From an uncultured Clostridia bacterium (GTDB lineage Bacteria; Bacillota; Clostridia; UBA1381), in the NCBI GenBank assembly GCA_947627795.1, contig CANQXJ010000004.1, forward strand, positions 1 through 64,000: 64,000 bases of DNA, in the 5' to 3' direction. Below are positions 54,973 through 64,000 of this stretch, one piece after another. Position 1 is the first letter of the stretch. Each line of letters begins with the position of its first letter. Under the pieces are notes generated by a model. That model was given only the letters and a program-made list of their open reading frames with translations. It was not told the DNA's origin and ran no database searches. A program made the position numbers and the translations under genes.

Positions 54973-56487
54973 TCACTTCTTCAAATACGCCTTGATTCCG
55001 AAAACCTCTTCGAAAAATACTCTCGAACGGTCAAACTGCCACGCTTCAAAAGTTATATCCTTATTCGTTTTCGCCGTTATGATAAGCTCGCCTTTTTTCA
55101 CAACAGATTTTATTTCATCTATTTTTTGATTATATTCCGCGTCAAGCGACTTAGCCAAACACAATATCGCGGCAAGCTTCGACACAAGCAGCTTACGGCT
55201 TTTTGTGAGAGATTTATAATCGTCAAACGAAAACACTCCGTTTTGGAAAAGCACGACAAAAGAAATAATTTCCTGTTCCCGCTGAGAAAGTCCGAGAATG
55301 GAATTTGCCTTTACTATATCATAGGAATATCTGTTATAATCATTTATATTAATATAGAAACCCGTATCGGAAAAAATCGCGGCGACGGTCAAAAGTATCA
55401 TATCGCGCTTTGAAAGACCGAATTTTTTTGAAAGACTATTAAATATCACAGTCGAAAAATCTATAATCTTTTTATAATGCTCCGTCTTTATATCATATTT
55501 TCCGGCGTAATATTCCGCACTCGATATTATATCATTAGTAAAAATATGCTTCGTATGACCAAGCTTGTTATTTTCCATAAATGATACGCAAATCCCATCC
55601 GTGAGAGAAATATCCGGAATAAGAACCTTTTTTCCTCCCTGACTCTTCATAAAAATTCTGTAAATCGTAACGCACGGCAAAAGAAGCTGCGCTTCATCAT
55701 ACGGTATACCGTATTCATCGCTTATGCTTTCAACGCTTCTCTCACTTAAAACAGTATATATCTTGTCAAGCTGCTCCGCCATAAGAGTATCGTTTTCAAC
55801 AGGACATATTTTCTTTATGCTTTTTGTTTGGTTTCCGAACGCGATAAAATGCTTATAACCCGAATTTTTATGATAATTTCCCATATAATTGTTTATCACA
55901 AAACCGAGATATTCCTCAAGAATTCCCGAAAAAACCTCCGTTCCTCTGCCGACATTCGAAAGCAGCTCGAGAACCCTGAGCGTTCCTATTCCGAAATTCT
56001 GAGAAAACTCGAGCCTTGAATTCCTATATCCCGAGATCTGAACGCTGCCGGAGGAAACGTCTACTATAACAGCGCCCTCCTTTATAATTTCATCAAACCG
56101 CCCGCTTCCGAGAGCGAACGCTTTATTATGAAGAAAACGCTCCTCACTGTTAGATATTATGTTAACCTTTATTCCCGTGCGTATATTTATCTGATCTATA
56201 ATATACTCGCTGTTGCTCGCCTCTCTCACGGCGGTCGTGGCATAGCAGATATAATCGTCAACTCCGTAGCTTTTCATCATGACGAGCAGATTTTCAAAAC
56301 AGCCGCAAATCTCGTTTACCGTCTGATAGCTTATCTTTCCGCCGGCATATACCTCTTTTCCGCATGAAACGTCGAAGGAAGCGGAGTGAATTATATTTAT
56401 TCCCTTCATTTTGGATATTTCGGCTATTTTCATGCTTATCGCGGTAGAACCCAAGTCGATCGCGGCGAATACTTTATATTTAGACAT
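54973..56487 (-). CDS. Ppx/GppA phosphatase-like (exopolyphosphatase family) protein with HD-like C-terminus
   Basis: VFAAIDLGSTAISMKIAEIS; ATTAVREASNSEYIIDQINIRTGIKVNIISNSEERFLHNKAF; adjacent to ppk1. Confidence 0.85.
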   Translation of the reverse strand: MSKYKVFAAIDLGSTAISMKIAEISKMKGINIIHSASFDVSCGKEVYAGGKISYQTVNEICGCFENLLVMMKSYGVDDYICYATTAVREASNSEYIIDQINIRTGIKVNIISNSEERFLHNKAFALGSGRFDEIIKEGAVIVDVSSGSVQISGYRNSRLEFSQNFGIGTLRVLELLSNVGRGTEVFSGILEEYLGFVINNYMGNYHKNSGYKHFIAFGNQTKSIKKICPVENDTLMAEQLDKIYTVLSERSVESISDEYGIPYDEAQLLLPCVTIYRIFMKSQGGKKVLIPDISLTDGICVSFMENNKLGHTKHIFTNDIISSAEYYAGKYDIKTEHYKKIIDFSTVIFNSLSKKFGLSKRDMILLTVAAIFSDTGFYININDYNRYSYDIVKANSILGLSQREQEIISFVVLFQNGVFSFDDYKSLTKSRKLLVSKLAAILCLAKSLDAEYNQKIDEIKSVVKKGELIITAKTNKDITFEAWQFDRSRVFFEEVFGIKAYLKK

Positions 56488-56636
56488 TTTCGCATCACTC
56501 CCATTCTATACTTATTTTACAACATTAATAAAAAAATCTCAACTGTTTTTAGTTTTTTCTTGATTATTTTATAAAAATTTGATATTATATGATAGGATAG
56601 GATTTTATCGTTAATAATACAAAGGGGAGGTATAAA

Positions 56637-57974
56637 ATGGATATAAAGGAAATATGGGAAAAAACGCTCCAAAGTTTGGAAAATAATATAAATTCCACCG
56701 TAGGTTACAAAATCCACGTAAAAGACGCCGCCACCCCCGTTTTATTTGAAAACTCGGTTTTTCTTATCGCCGTTCCGATGTCGATAAATAAAAATATGAT
56801 AGATTTTCGATATAAAAAGGATATTGAAGCGGCTCTTGAAAGAATAACCGGAGAAAAGGTAACTCTTAACGTAATAATTTCGGAACATAAAGACACCGAA
56901 AAAATAATTGAGCAAAAAAATAATAATAACGATGAAGAACAATTCGGGCTTGACATGGTAAATCCGAAATATACGTTCGAAAATTTCGTAATAGGCTCTT
57001 CGAATGAATACGCTACCACTGCCGCAATAAGCGCGACAGAGCAGCCGGGATATATATATAATCCTCTGTTTCTTTACGGAAATTCGGGACTCGGCAAAAC
57101 ACATCTAATGCACGCTATGGGAAACAGAATAAAAGAAAATCATCCGGAATTTAACATAATATATGTTACAAGTGAATTCTTTACGAATGAATTTATAACG
57201 TCGCTAAAGGAATTTACAACAGCCGAATTCAGAAAAAAATACAGAGCTGCCGACGTTCTGCTTGTCGATGACGTACAATTTCTTGAAACCAAAGAAGCTA
57301 CTCAGGAGGAATTTTTCCACACGTTTAACGATTTGTACAGCCTAAATAAGCAAATAGTCCTTACAAGCGACAGAAAACCGAGTGATCTGACAGTCCTTGA
57401 GGAAAGATTAAGAACGCGCTTTTCACAGGGACTTACCATAGACATTACAATACCAAACTATGAAACAAGAGTAGCCATACTCCAAAAAAAAGCCGAGGTC
57501 CACAACATAAAAATAGACGAAGAAATTTTAGGTTATATAGCAGACAGAATAAAATCCAATATTCGCGAACTTGAGGGAGCGCTTTTAAAGGTAATTTCAA
57601 TGTCCGAAATGGCTCATAAAAAAATAGACATAGAGCTTACCGAAGAGGTTCTTAAATCAATCCTTCCGAAAGACGGAATTGTTAAAATAACACCCAATAA
57701 AATAATGGACAAGGTTTCTGTTTTCTACAATATAACAAAGGACGATTTGAAAGGAAAAATCAAAACTAAAAATATATCTGTTCCGCGGCAAATAGCAATG
57801 TATTTATGCAAACAGCTCACCGATATGAATTACGGAGCAATAGGAAACGCCTTCGGAGGCAAGGACAGAACAACCGTGCTTCACAATGTAAATAAAATAG
57901 AAAAAGAAATAAAAACAAACGAAGCTCTAAAATCCGATATAAATTATATAATAAAAGATCTCGAATCTCTTTAA
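56637..57974 (+). CDS. dnaA: Chromosomal replication initiator protein DnaA
   Basis: NPKYTFENFVIGSSNEYATTAA; PLFLYGNSGLGKTHLMHAMGN; DVLLVDDVQFLETKEATQEEFFHTFN; C-terminal FGGKDRTTVLHNVNKIE. Confidence 0.98.
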   Translation: MDIKEIWEKTLQSLENNINSTVGYKIHVKDAATPVLFENSVFLIAVPMSINKNMIDFRYKKDIEAALERITGEKVTLNVIISEHKDTEKIIEQKNNNNDEEQFGLDMVNPKYTFENFVIGSSNEYATTAAISATEQPGYIYNPLFLYGNSGLGKTHLMHAMGNRIKENHPEFNIIYVTSEFFTNEFITSLKEFTTAEFRKKYRAADVLLVDDVQFLETKEATQEEFFHTFNDLYSLNKQIVLTSDRKPSDLTVLEERLRTRFSQGLTIDITIPNYETRVAILQKKAEVHNIKIDEEILGYIADRIKSNIRELEGALLKVISMSEMAHKKIDIELTEEVLKSILPKDGIVKITPNKIMDKVSVFYNITKDDLKGKIKTKNISVPRQIAMYLCKQLTDMNYGAIGNAFGGKDRTTVLHNVNKIEKEIKTNEALKSDINYIIKDLESL

Positions 57975-58233
57975 GCGTGGACAACACCATGGATAAAATG
58001 TTTATAACCGGATTTGACAGCATTTCACAAAAAAAACAGTTTACAACATAACAGGAAATTAACAGCTAAAAATGGATAATTTATCGTGGATTTATCTGAC
58101 CTTTTAACACTTTTTAACGCAGTTAACGCTACTACTGTTACTGTTAATATAATTAATATAATATATATATAAATATATAATCAAAAAATTAAAAATTAAA
58201 TCGTGAATAAAATTATTAACAAGGAGAAAAAAA

Positions 58234-59370
58234 ATGAAATTAACATGCAATAAAACACAGCTTTCGGAAACAATCAATACAGTACAAAAAGCCATATCAT
58301 CCAAATCAACAATGCCTATTCTCGAATGTATTAAAATAGACGCATCCGGAGACGGTAATGTTGTTGTCACCGGAAACAATATAGATTTATGTATAGAATA
58401 TAATTTAAAATGTAATGTAACCGAAAGCGGCACTATAGCTCTCGCTTCAAAAATATTCGGCGATATTATAAGAAAGCTCCCCGAAGGTGATGTGAGTATA
58501 AACGTAAACGAAGATAACAATGTCACAAAAATAAAGAGCGGAACGAGCGAATTTAATATTCAAGGACTTTCCGCCGGCGAATATCCGGCTGTTCCTATTC
58601 TTGATGAGCTTTTCAGATTCAGTCTAAGTCAGAATATTCTTAAAAAGCTTATAAGAAATACCATTTCATTTGTCGCCGTAAGTGAAGGAAAAAAACCGGT
58701 TCTTACAGGAGCTCTGTTTGAAATAAAAAACAACTATCTGAACGTGGTATCCTCGGACGGTCACAGGCTTGCTGTTGTAAAAGAGGAATTAAAAGAAACC
58801 GTAGACGACGCAAAGTTTATAATTCCCGGAGCAACTCTCAGAGAGCTTTTAAAAATATTAAAGGACGAAGATGATAAAGTAACCGTTATAGTTTCCGACA
58901 GACACGTTCTGTTTGATTTCGGAACTTTTCAGGTTTATACTCGTTTGCTTGACGGCGATTTCTTAAAATACGACGCAATAATATCAGCCGTAAACACTAT
59001 AAATGTTATCGTAGACAAGCGCAGCATAACGGAAAGCCTGGAACGCGCCATGCTTCTTATAAACGACGATATTTCGGCGCGTTCGGAAAATAAAGTTCCG
59101 GTAAGATTTAATATAGCTTATGATAAAATCGACGTTTCATGTATCACAGGGCGCGGTCAGGTAAATGATACCGTAAACGTTCAGCTTGACGGCGGCGAGC
59201 TTATTATAGGCTTTAACTGTAGTTTTCTTCTTGATGCTCTTGTCGCGTGTGACGAGGAAAAAGTAAAAATGGAATTTTCCGCGCCGACGAGCGGCTGCTT
59301 TATAAAGAGCGCCAATGAGAATAACGACAGCTATATTTATATGGTACTGCCCATCAGATTATATAATTAA
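58234..59370 (+). CDS. dnaN: DNA polymerase III subunit beta
   Basis: MKLTCNKTQLSETINTVQKAISSKSTMPILECIKIDA; LPIRLYN C-terminus. Confidence 0.96.
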   Translation: MKLTCNKTQLSETINTVQKAISSKSTMPILECIKIDASGDGNVVVTGNNIDLCIEYNLKCNVTESGTIALASKIFGDIIRKLPEGDVSINVNEDNNVTKIKSGTSEFNIQGLSAGEYPAVPILDELFRFSLSQNILKKLIRNTISFVAVSEGKKPVLTGALFEIKNNYLNVVSSDGHRLAVVKEELKETVDDAKFIIPGATLRELLKILKDEDDKVTVIVSDRHVLFDFGTFQVYTRLLDGDFLKYDAIISAVNTINVIVDKRSITESLERAMLLINDDISARSENKVPVRFNIAYDKIDVSCITGRGQVNDTVNVQLDGGELIIGFNCSFLLDALVACDEEKVKMEFSAPTSGCFIKSANENNDSYIYMVLPIRLYN

Positions 59371-59379
59371 GGTGATATA

Positions 59380-60006
59380 ATGGAAATTAAAAAGCTTGTT
59401 AATTATTATACGGATGAGAATACTTATATAGTTTATGATGAAAATACAAAATCCGGTCTTGTTATAGATCCAGGCTGCGATTATAATAATATATTAAAAT
59501 CGGCTAACGAGGATAATATAAAAATAAAATATATTCTTATAACTCACTGTCATTACGATCATATTTCGGATTTGGAGCCTTTACGAGCCGCGACGGGCGC
59601 TCCGCTTGTCTCGGGCGATAAGGGAAGTATTAACGTAACCGATCCCGATATAAATCTTACATATTCGGGACTCGGAAAATCGATAAGCGCGAAAAAATCC
59701 GATATAGTTTTAAAAGATGGCGAAGAGCTCGATATGGACGGAATTAAAATAAAATGTATATATACTCCGGGACATACCAATTGCGGGGTATGCTATCTTA
59801 TGAGTGATCATATTTTTGTCGGAGATACGCTGTTTTTAAGAAACTGCGGCAGATGGGATCTGCCTACGGGTGACGAAATGACGCTGAGAAAATCCATAAA
59901 GGAAAAGCTGTACACATTGCCGGAGGATATAACAGTCCACTGCGGACACGGCGGCGATACGAGTATCGGATACGAGAAGAAGTTCAATTTTTATGTAAAG
60001 GGTTAA
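59380..60006 (+). CDS. MBL-fold metallo-hydrolase
   Basis: ILITHCHYDHISDLEPLR; YTPGHTNCGVCYLMSDHIFVGDTLF; VHCGHGGDTSI. Confidence 0.93.
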   Translation: MEIKKLVNYYTDENTYIVYDENTKSGLVIDPGCDYNNILKSANEDNIKIKYILITHCHYDHISDLEPLRAATGAPLVSGDKGSINVTDPDINLTYSGLGKSISAKKSDIVLKDGEELDMDGIKIKCIYTPGHTNCGVCYLMSDHIFVGDTLFLRNCGRWDLPTGDEMTLRKSIKEKLYTLPEDITVHCGHGGDTSIGYEKKFNFYVKG

Positions 60007-60009
60007 GTT

Positions 60010-61467
60010 ATGCTTATAATTCAGAACGGTTATAACTGTGATTATGAAATGAAGCTCTTTTACGGACTTTTTTTCGATAAGGACGAGGATATTTCTGTAT
60101 ATTCCAATTTCGAGTATAAGGATAAAAAAATAAATGTTTATACCGAGATAATCTGCAGCGGAACAGCATATTTTGAGGATTATTATTTTCCGTTTGATAC
60201 GGACGGAAAAAGCGAGCGTTTGATAAAAAAGGTATTTACCGCCGCATGCACAAAGTCATTTTGTCATGCCGCAAGGGAAATAAAGAATATAAATCTCCCG
60301 TGGGGCGTGATGTGCGGAATAAGACCGGCTAAAAATGTGCGCAGTCTTTTGGAGGACGGCTTTAATAAAGAGGAAGCTTATAAATTTTTAAAGGATGTTT
60401 ACGAGGTGAGCGACGAAAAGCTGGAGCTCGCTTTTGAGGTGGCTGAAAACGAAAAAGCCGTTCTTTCGGGAATAGGAAAAAAATCCGTCGGAATATATAT
60501 AGGCATTCCGTTTTGTCCGACGCGCTGTCTTTATTGTTCGTTCGTTTCAACGGATATGCGCGTAAGCGGCAAATATATGGACGAGTTTGTTGATAAGCTT
60601 GTTCTTGAAATTGAAAAAACAGCCAAAATAATAAAAAAAATGAACTCGTATATCGAGAGTATATATATCGGCGGAGGAACTCCCACGTCGCTTTCGGCAG
60701 CGCAGCTTACAAAAATTTTTGACGCCGTTAAAAACAATTTTGATTTATCGCGCGTAAAGGAATATACTCTCGAAGCGGGACGAGCGGACACTATAACTCG
60801 GGAGAAACTCGAAGCGGCGAAAAAGGGCGGAGTTGACAGAATAAGCATAAATCCGCAGACAATGAACGACTTCACTTTAAAAAAAGTGGGACGCGTCCAT
60901 ACGTCTGAAATGTTTAAGGATTGCTACAAAATCGCGCGTGAAGTCGGATTTAAAGTGATAAACACGGATCTGATTGCCGGACTTCCCGGTGAAACTCCGG
61001 AAATGTTTAAATATAGTCTCGACGAGGTAATAAAGCTGAAACCGGAAAATATAACGGTTCATTCAATGTGCGTAAAAAGAGCGGCAAATCTGAGAATGAC
61101 AGACACGCGTCTCACCGAAGCGGAGCAGATGAATGAAATGCTTTCATATACTCAGAGGCGAATGAAAGAAGAAAATATGGTTCCGTATTATATGTACCGT
61201 CAGAAGAATATTTCGGGTAATCTTGAAAACGTGGGTTATTCGAAAAAGGATTGTATGAGCGCGTATAACATAAGCATAATGGAGGAAAAGCAAACTATAA
61301 TCGCTCTCGGCGGCGGAGGATCGACAAAGGTGGTCATGGGCGGCAGAATTGAAAGAATTTTCAATTTTAAAAATCCCGACGAATATATAAGAAGATTTGA
61401 CGAAATTCTTAAAAAGAAGGATGAAATACTTGAAATATTAAAAAGAGGAGGCGAGCAAGTTGGCTGA
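60010..61467 (+). CDS. hemZ: Coproporphyrinogen dehydrogenase HemZ-like radical SAM protein
   Basis: IGIPFCPTRCLYCSFVSTD; SIYIGGGTPTSLSAAQL; INTDLIAGLPGETPEMF. Confidence 0.92.
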   Translation: MLIIQNGYNCDYEMKLFYGLFFDKDEDISVYSNFEYKDKKINVYTEIICSGTAYFEDYYFPFDTDGKSERLIKKVFTAACTKSFCHAAREIKNINLPWGVMCGIRPAKNVRSLLEDGFNKEEAYKFLKDVYEVSDEKLELAFEVAENEKAVLSGIGKKSVGIYIGIPFCPTRCLYCSFVSTDMRVSGKYMDEFVDKLVLEIEKTAKIIKKMNSYIESIYIGGGTPTSLSAAQLTKIFDAVKNNFDLSRVKEYTLEAGRADTITREKLEAAKKGGVDRISINPQTMNDFTLKKVGRVHTSEMFKDCYKIAREVGFKVINTDLIAGLPGETPEMFKYSLDEVIKLKPENITVHSMCVKRAANLRMTDTRLTEAEQMNEMLSYTQRRMKEENMVPYYMYRQKNISGNLENVGYSKKDCMSAYNISIMEEKQTIIALGGGGSTKVVMGGRIERIFNFKNPDEYIRRFDEILKKKDEILEILKRGGEQVG

Positions 61468-62443
61468 TAACGCGGCGATTAAAAAAATTTTCGGAGAATA
61501 TGAAGAATTGAGAATAAAAGCGTCAAATGACAGACAGAGCCGAATAAACGATGTTTATAAAAAATTTCCGCGCATAAAGGAAATAGACGAGGAAATTTAT
61601 AGATACGGAATGGAAAACGCGGTAAATATATCAAAAGCCCCCGAAAAAGCGTCCGAATATAATAATATATTTAAAAAGCGTTTAAAGGATTTACAGGACG
61701 AAAAAAATAAAATTATTTCGGATAATAATATTCCGGCTGATTATGAAGAATATAAATATTCTTGTCCTATATGCTCCGATACGGGCTATACCGAAAACGG
61801 AAGCAAATGCTCATGCTTAAGACAAAAGCTGATAAACGAAGCGTATTCGCGCTCGAATCTCGGAAAAATTCTTAATAAACAGAATTTCGAAAATTTTTCA
61901 TTTGATTATTATTCAAAGGAAAAAACAGATGGACATGAAATTTCACCGTACGCGAATATGGTTAAAATATATGAAAGATGCCATAATTTCTGCAATAATT
62001 TTAATGATACGGAAAAAGGACTTCTCTTTTACGGCTCGCCCGGACTTGGAAAAACGTTTCTTTCAAGCTGTATCGCCAAAGAACTGATAGATAAAGGAAA
62101 GGTTGTAATATATACAAGAGCGACAAAGTTATTTTCGTTATATGAAAATTATCGTTTCGGAAAAGCGAATAAAGAGACTGTAGACGATATATATAACGCG
62201 GATCTGCTGATTATAGATGATCTCGGAACCGAACCTCAGAATAAAAATAATTTTTCATTTTTATATGACATAATATGCGAAAGAATGACGGAAGGAAAAA
62301 AAGTAATAATAAATACAAATCTCAACCTCGGAGAGCTTGAAAAAATGTACAGTGCGAGATTTACTTCGAGAATATATGAATTTTTTGTACCACTGAGATT
62401 TTATGGAAAGGATATACGTATACAGAAAATAGTTAATGAATAA
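61460..62443 (+). CDS. DnaC/DnaI-like ATP-binding protein
   Basis: CPICSDTGYTENGSKCSCLRQKL Zn-binding region; GLLFYGSPGLGKTFLSSCIAKEL; DLLIIDDLGTEPQNKNNFSFLYDIICERM. Confidence 0.93.
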   Translation: MADNAAIKKIFGEYEELRIKASNDRQSRINDVYKKFPRIKEIDEEIYRYGMENAVNISKAPEKASEYNNIFKKRLKDLQDEKNKIISDNNIPADYEEYKYSCPICSDTGYTENGSKCSCLRQKLINEAYSRSNLGKILNKQNFENFSFDYYSKEKTDGHEISPYANMVKIYERCHNFCNNFNDTEKGLLFYGSPGLGKTFLSSCIAKELIDKGKVVIYTRATKLFSLYENYRFGKANKETVDDIYNADLLIIDDLGTEPQNKNNFSFLYDIICERMTEGKKVIINTNLNLGELEKMYSARFTSRIYEFFVPLRFYGKDIRIQKIVNE

Positions 62444-62470
62444 AAAAACAGGGCGGTTCAATGACCGCCC
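62442..62470 (-). terminator. Rho-independent terminator on the minus strand
   Basis: Reverse strand GGGCGGTCATTGAACCGCCCTGTTTTTTTATTC. Confidence 0.8.
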
Positions 62471-62483
62471 GTATGGTATGGAA

Positions 62484-62870
62484 TTATTGGTTATTTCCGT
62501 TGTTGTTATCGTTGCCGCCGTCAAATACATCGCCTACCGCGTCGCCGGCTCCCTCAATAACGTCCTCGGCGCCTTTGCCTATGCCTTCGGCAGCGTCGCC
62601 CACTCCGCGTCCGGCGTCTTCAACTGCGTTGCCCATACCGTTTTCAGCGTTCTCAACGGCGTTACCCGCGCCGTTTTCGGTATCTTCAATATCATTGCCC
62701 GCTCTGCCGTTGTCTCTGTCGGCTGAAGACGTGGCTCTCGGAGCCGTCGTATGAGTTACCGACGAGGACTTTTCATTCTCAACGGTATTATCATGGTTTC
62801 TCTGAGCCGAGCAGCCGGTGAACATGGAAATAACGATAAGGCTTAATAAAACCGCTTTAATTCTGTTCAT
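62484..62870 (-). CDS. Small lipoprotein with 7-8-residue Gly-Ala-x-D/E repeats
   Basis: Start MNRIKAVLLSLIVISMFTGCSAQ (M6 of the track ORF; lipobox FTGC); repeats GAGNAVENAENGMGNAVEDAGRGVGDAAEGIGKGAEDVIEGAGDAVGDVFDGG. Confidence 0.75.
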   Translation of the reverse strand: MNRIKAVLLSLIVISMFTGCSAQRNHDNTVENEKSSSVTHTTAPRATSSADRDNGRAGNDIEDTENGAGNAVENAENGMGNAVEDAGRGVGDAAEGIGKGAEDVIEGAGDAVGDVFDGGNDNNNGNNQ

Positions 62871-63055
62871 TTTATATCCCTCCATTAACGGTTGGTTTTA
62901 TTTTATACGCAGTTAGTATAGACAGAAATAAAAAAAATATAAGTTTTTTAAAAATTTTTTTAAAAAAAGCGGAACTTTTTTGAAACATCCGCGTCTAATA
63001 ATACGAATACAGAAGCAAAGGGCTATGTATAAAAAAAGAAAAGGAGAAAAAAACT

Positions 63056-64000
63056 ATGAAAAGGAAAATTTTAGCAATGACACTTATCGCGGCTATGGCA
63101 GCGATCCCCGCGACGGCGTGCGCGGAGGTAGGCGGAACAATTACCAAATCCGCTCCCGACGACGTTCAGATTCAGACTATGCCTCAGGGAACACCGGCGT
63201 ATGCAAGACATGACGCGGCTGTAAAGGAAATCGCGGACGGAAGCATTATGCTCGACATAGGTGAGGAGCTTCCCGAAACGGCGACGGTTGACGAGAACAC
63301 AATATTTTTCACCTCTTCGGGCGATGTGACGGACATTTCGGCGGTAAAGGCGGGAGAAAAGATATCGGTATTTGTTGACGCGGATACGCCCATACCTGAA
63401 ATTTATCCGGCTAAGTATCCGGCTTCGTACGTGGTAGTCGGCGACGGGGAAAATTACGCGGGCGTTGATATCGACGTTTATACGGAAAGCGATTCTCTCG
63501 GAATGTACTTAAACGGCGCGAAAGATCTCGCGATCAACGTTGACGAAAACTCAACTATAGTTCCCGCTGACGGAACAAAGATCCATATCGACTATACCGA
63601 TCTTGCCGGAAGAGAGCTTGCGGTATTCTACAGCAAGGTGACAATGAGCATACCCGGTCAGACATATCCGGATAAAATTGTTATTTTACCGGCTGATGAA
63701 AATAACATTGAAACAGTAGATTGTCCGATAAAGCCTGTAAGCGCTTATGTAAGAAAGGACGCGGAAATTTTAAGCGCGTCAAAGAGCGAGGAAAACGGGA
63801 TAGAGGTTAAAACTCTTGAGGTTAAGGACGACAGCGAAAGCGAGCCTTACAGAATCAATGTGACAAACGCGGCGATTCTCGATAACAGCGGAGATCCTGT
63901 TGATATTTTTGATGAGAATTTCCACAACGTTAAGATCTCGGCGTTCATAGACGCAAGCTCGCCCGCACCGGCAATAAATCCTCCGTTGTATTATGCCGAT
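63056..64000 (+). CDS. Secreted protein of unknown function, truncated by the right edge
   Basis: Open frame from ATG 63056 with AAAGGAGA upstream: MKRKILAMTLIAAMAAIPATACAEVGGTITKSAPDDVQIQTMPQGTPAYARHDAAVKEIADGSIMLDIGEELPETATVDENTIFF...; no stop before 64000, so absent from the ORF track. Confidence 0.85.
   Translation, partial: MKRKILAMTLIAAMAAIPATACAEVGGTITKSAPDDVQIQTMPQGTPAYARHDAAVKEIADGSIMLDIGEELPETATVDENTIFFTSSGDVTDISAVKAGEKISVFVDADTPIPEIYPAKYPASYVVVGDGENYAGVDIDVYTESDSLGMYLNGAKDLAINVDENSTIVPADGTKIHIDYTDLAGRELAVFYSKVTMSIPGQTYPDKIVILPADENNIETVDCPIKPVSAYVRKDAEILSASKSEENGIEVKTLEVKDDSESEPYRINVTNAAILDNSGDPVDIFDENFHNVKISAFIDASSPAPAINPPLYYAD

Noticed and set aside
62436-62754. Plus-strand 96-97 aa ORFs at 62.4-62.75 kb
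   Set aside because: Antisense frames of the repeat-containing lipoprotein; periodic sequence creates open shadow frames.

Overview
The window looks like a near-origin chromosomal region of a spore-forming, S-layer-bearing Clostridia-type Bacillota. It runs from a partial mnmG at the left edge through parA/parB (about 45-47 kb) and a DnaA-box cluster (about 49.5 kb) to dnaA-dnaN (about 57-59 kb). Most of it is ordinary housekeeping and envelope coding sequence. I found no rRNA, tRNA, CRISPR array, prophage or transposase. The observations I rate highest are: (1) a pair of 273-bp, almost perfectly identical inverted repeats enclosing two perfect parS sites and the gerAA-gerAB genes, which separates them from gerAC; (2) a BlaI/BlaR1-type regulatory pair with no beta-lactamase or penicillin-sensor domain, co-directional with an SLH/PstS-like lipoprotein whose promoter carries two BlaI-like operators; (3) a dlt-like operon with two adenylation enzymes and an unlisted 35-aa DltX-like peptide ending in FIYEAF; (4) a TPP riboswitch hidden inside the ORF-track call for thiC; (5) a cluster of DnaA boxes between serS and trmK, about 7 kb from dnaA; (6) an unlisted 56-aa two-TM gene after gerAC that resembles a germinant-receptor D subunit; (7) a single-ORF MalF+MalG-like degenerate permease; (8) a promoter and 5' mRNA hairpin in front of the large SLH protein gene. 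Functional calls rest on reading the translated sequence. No database search was run.
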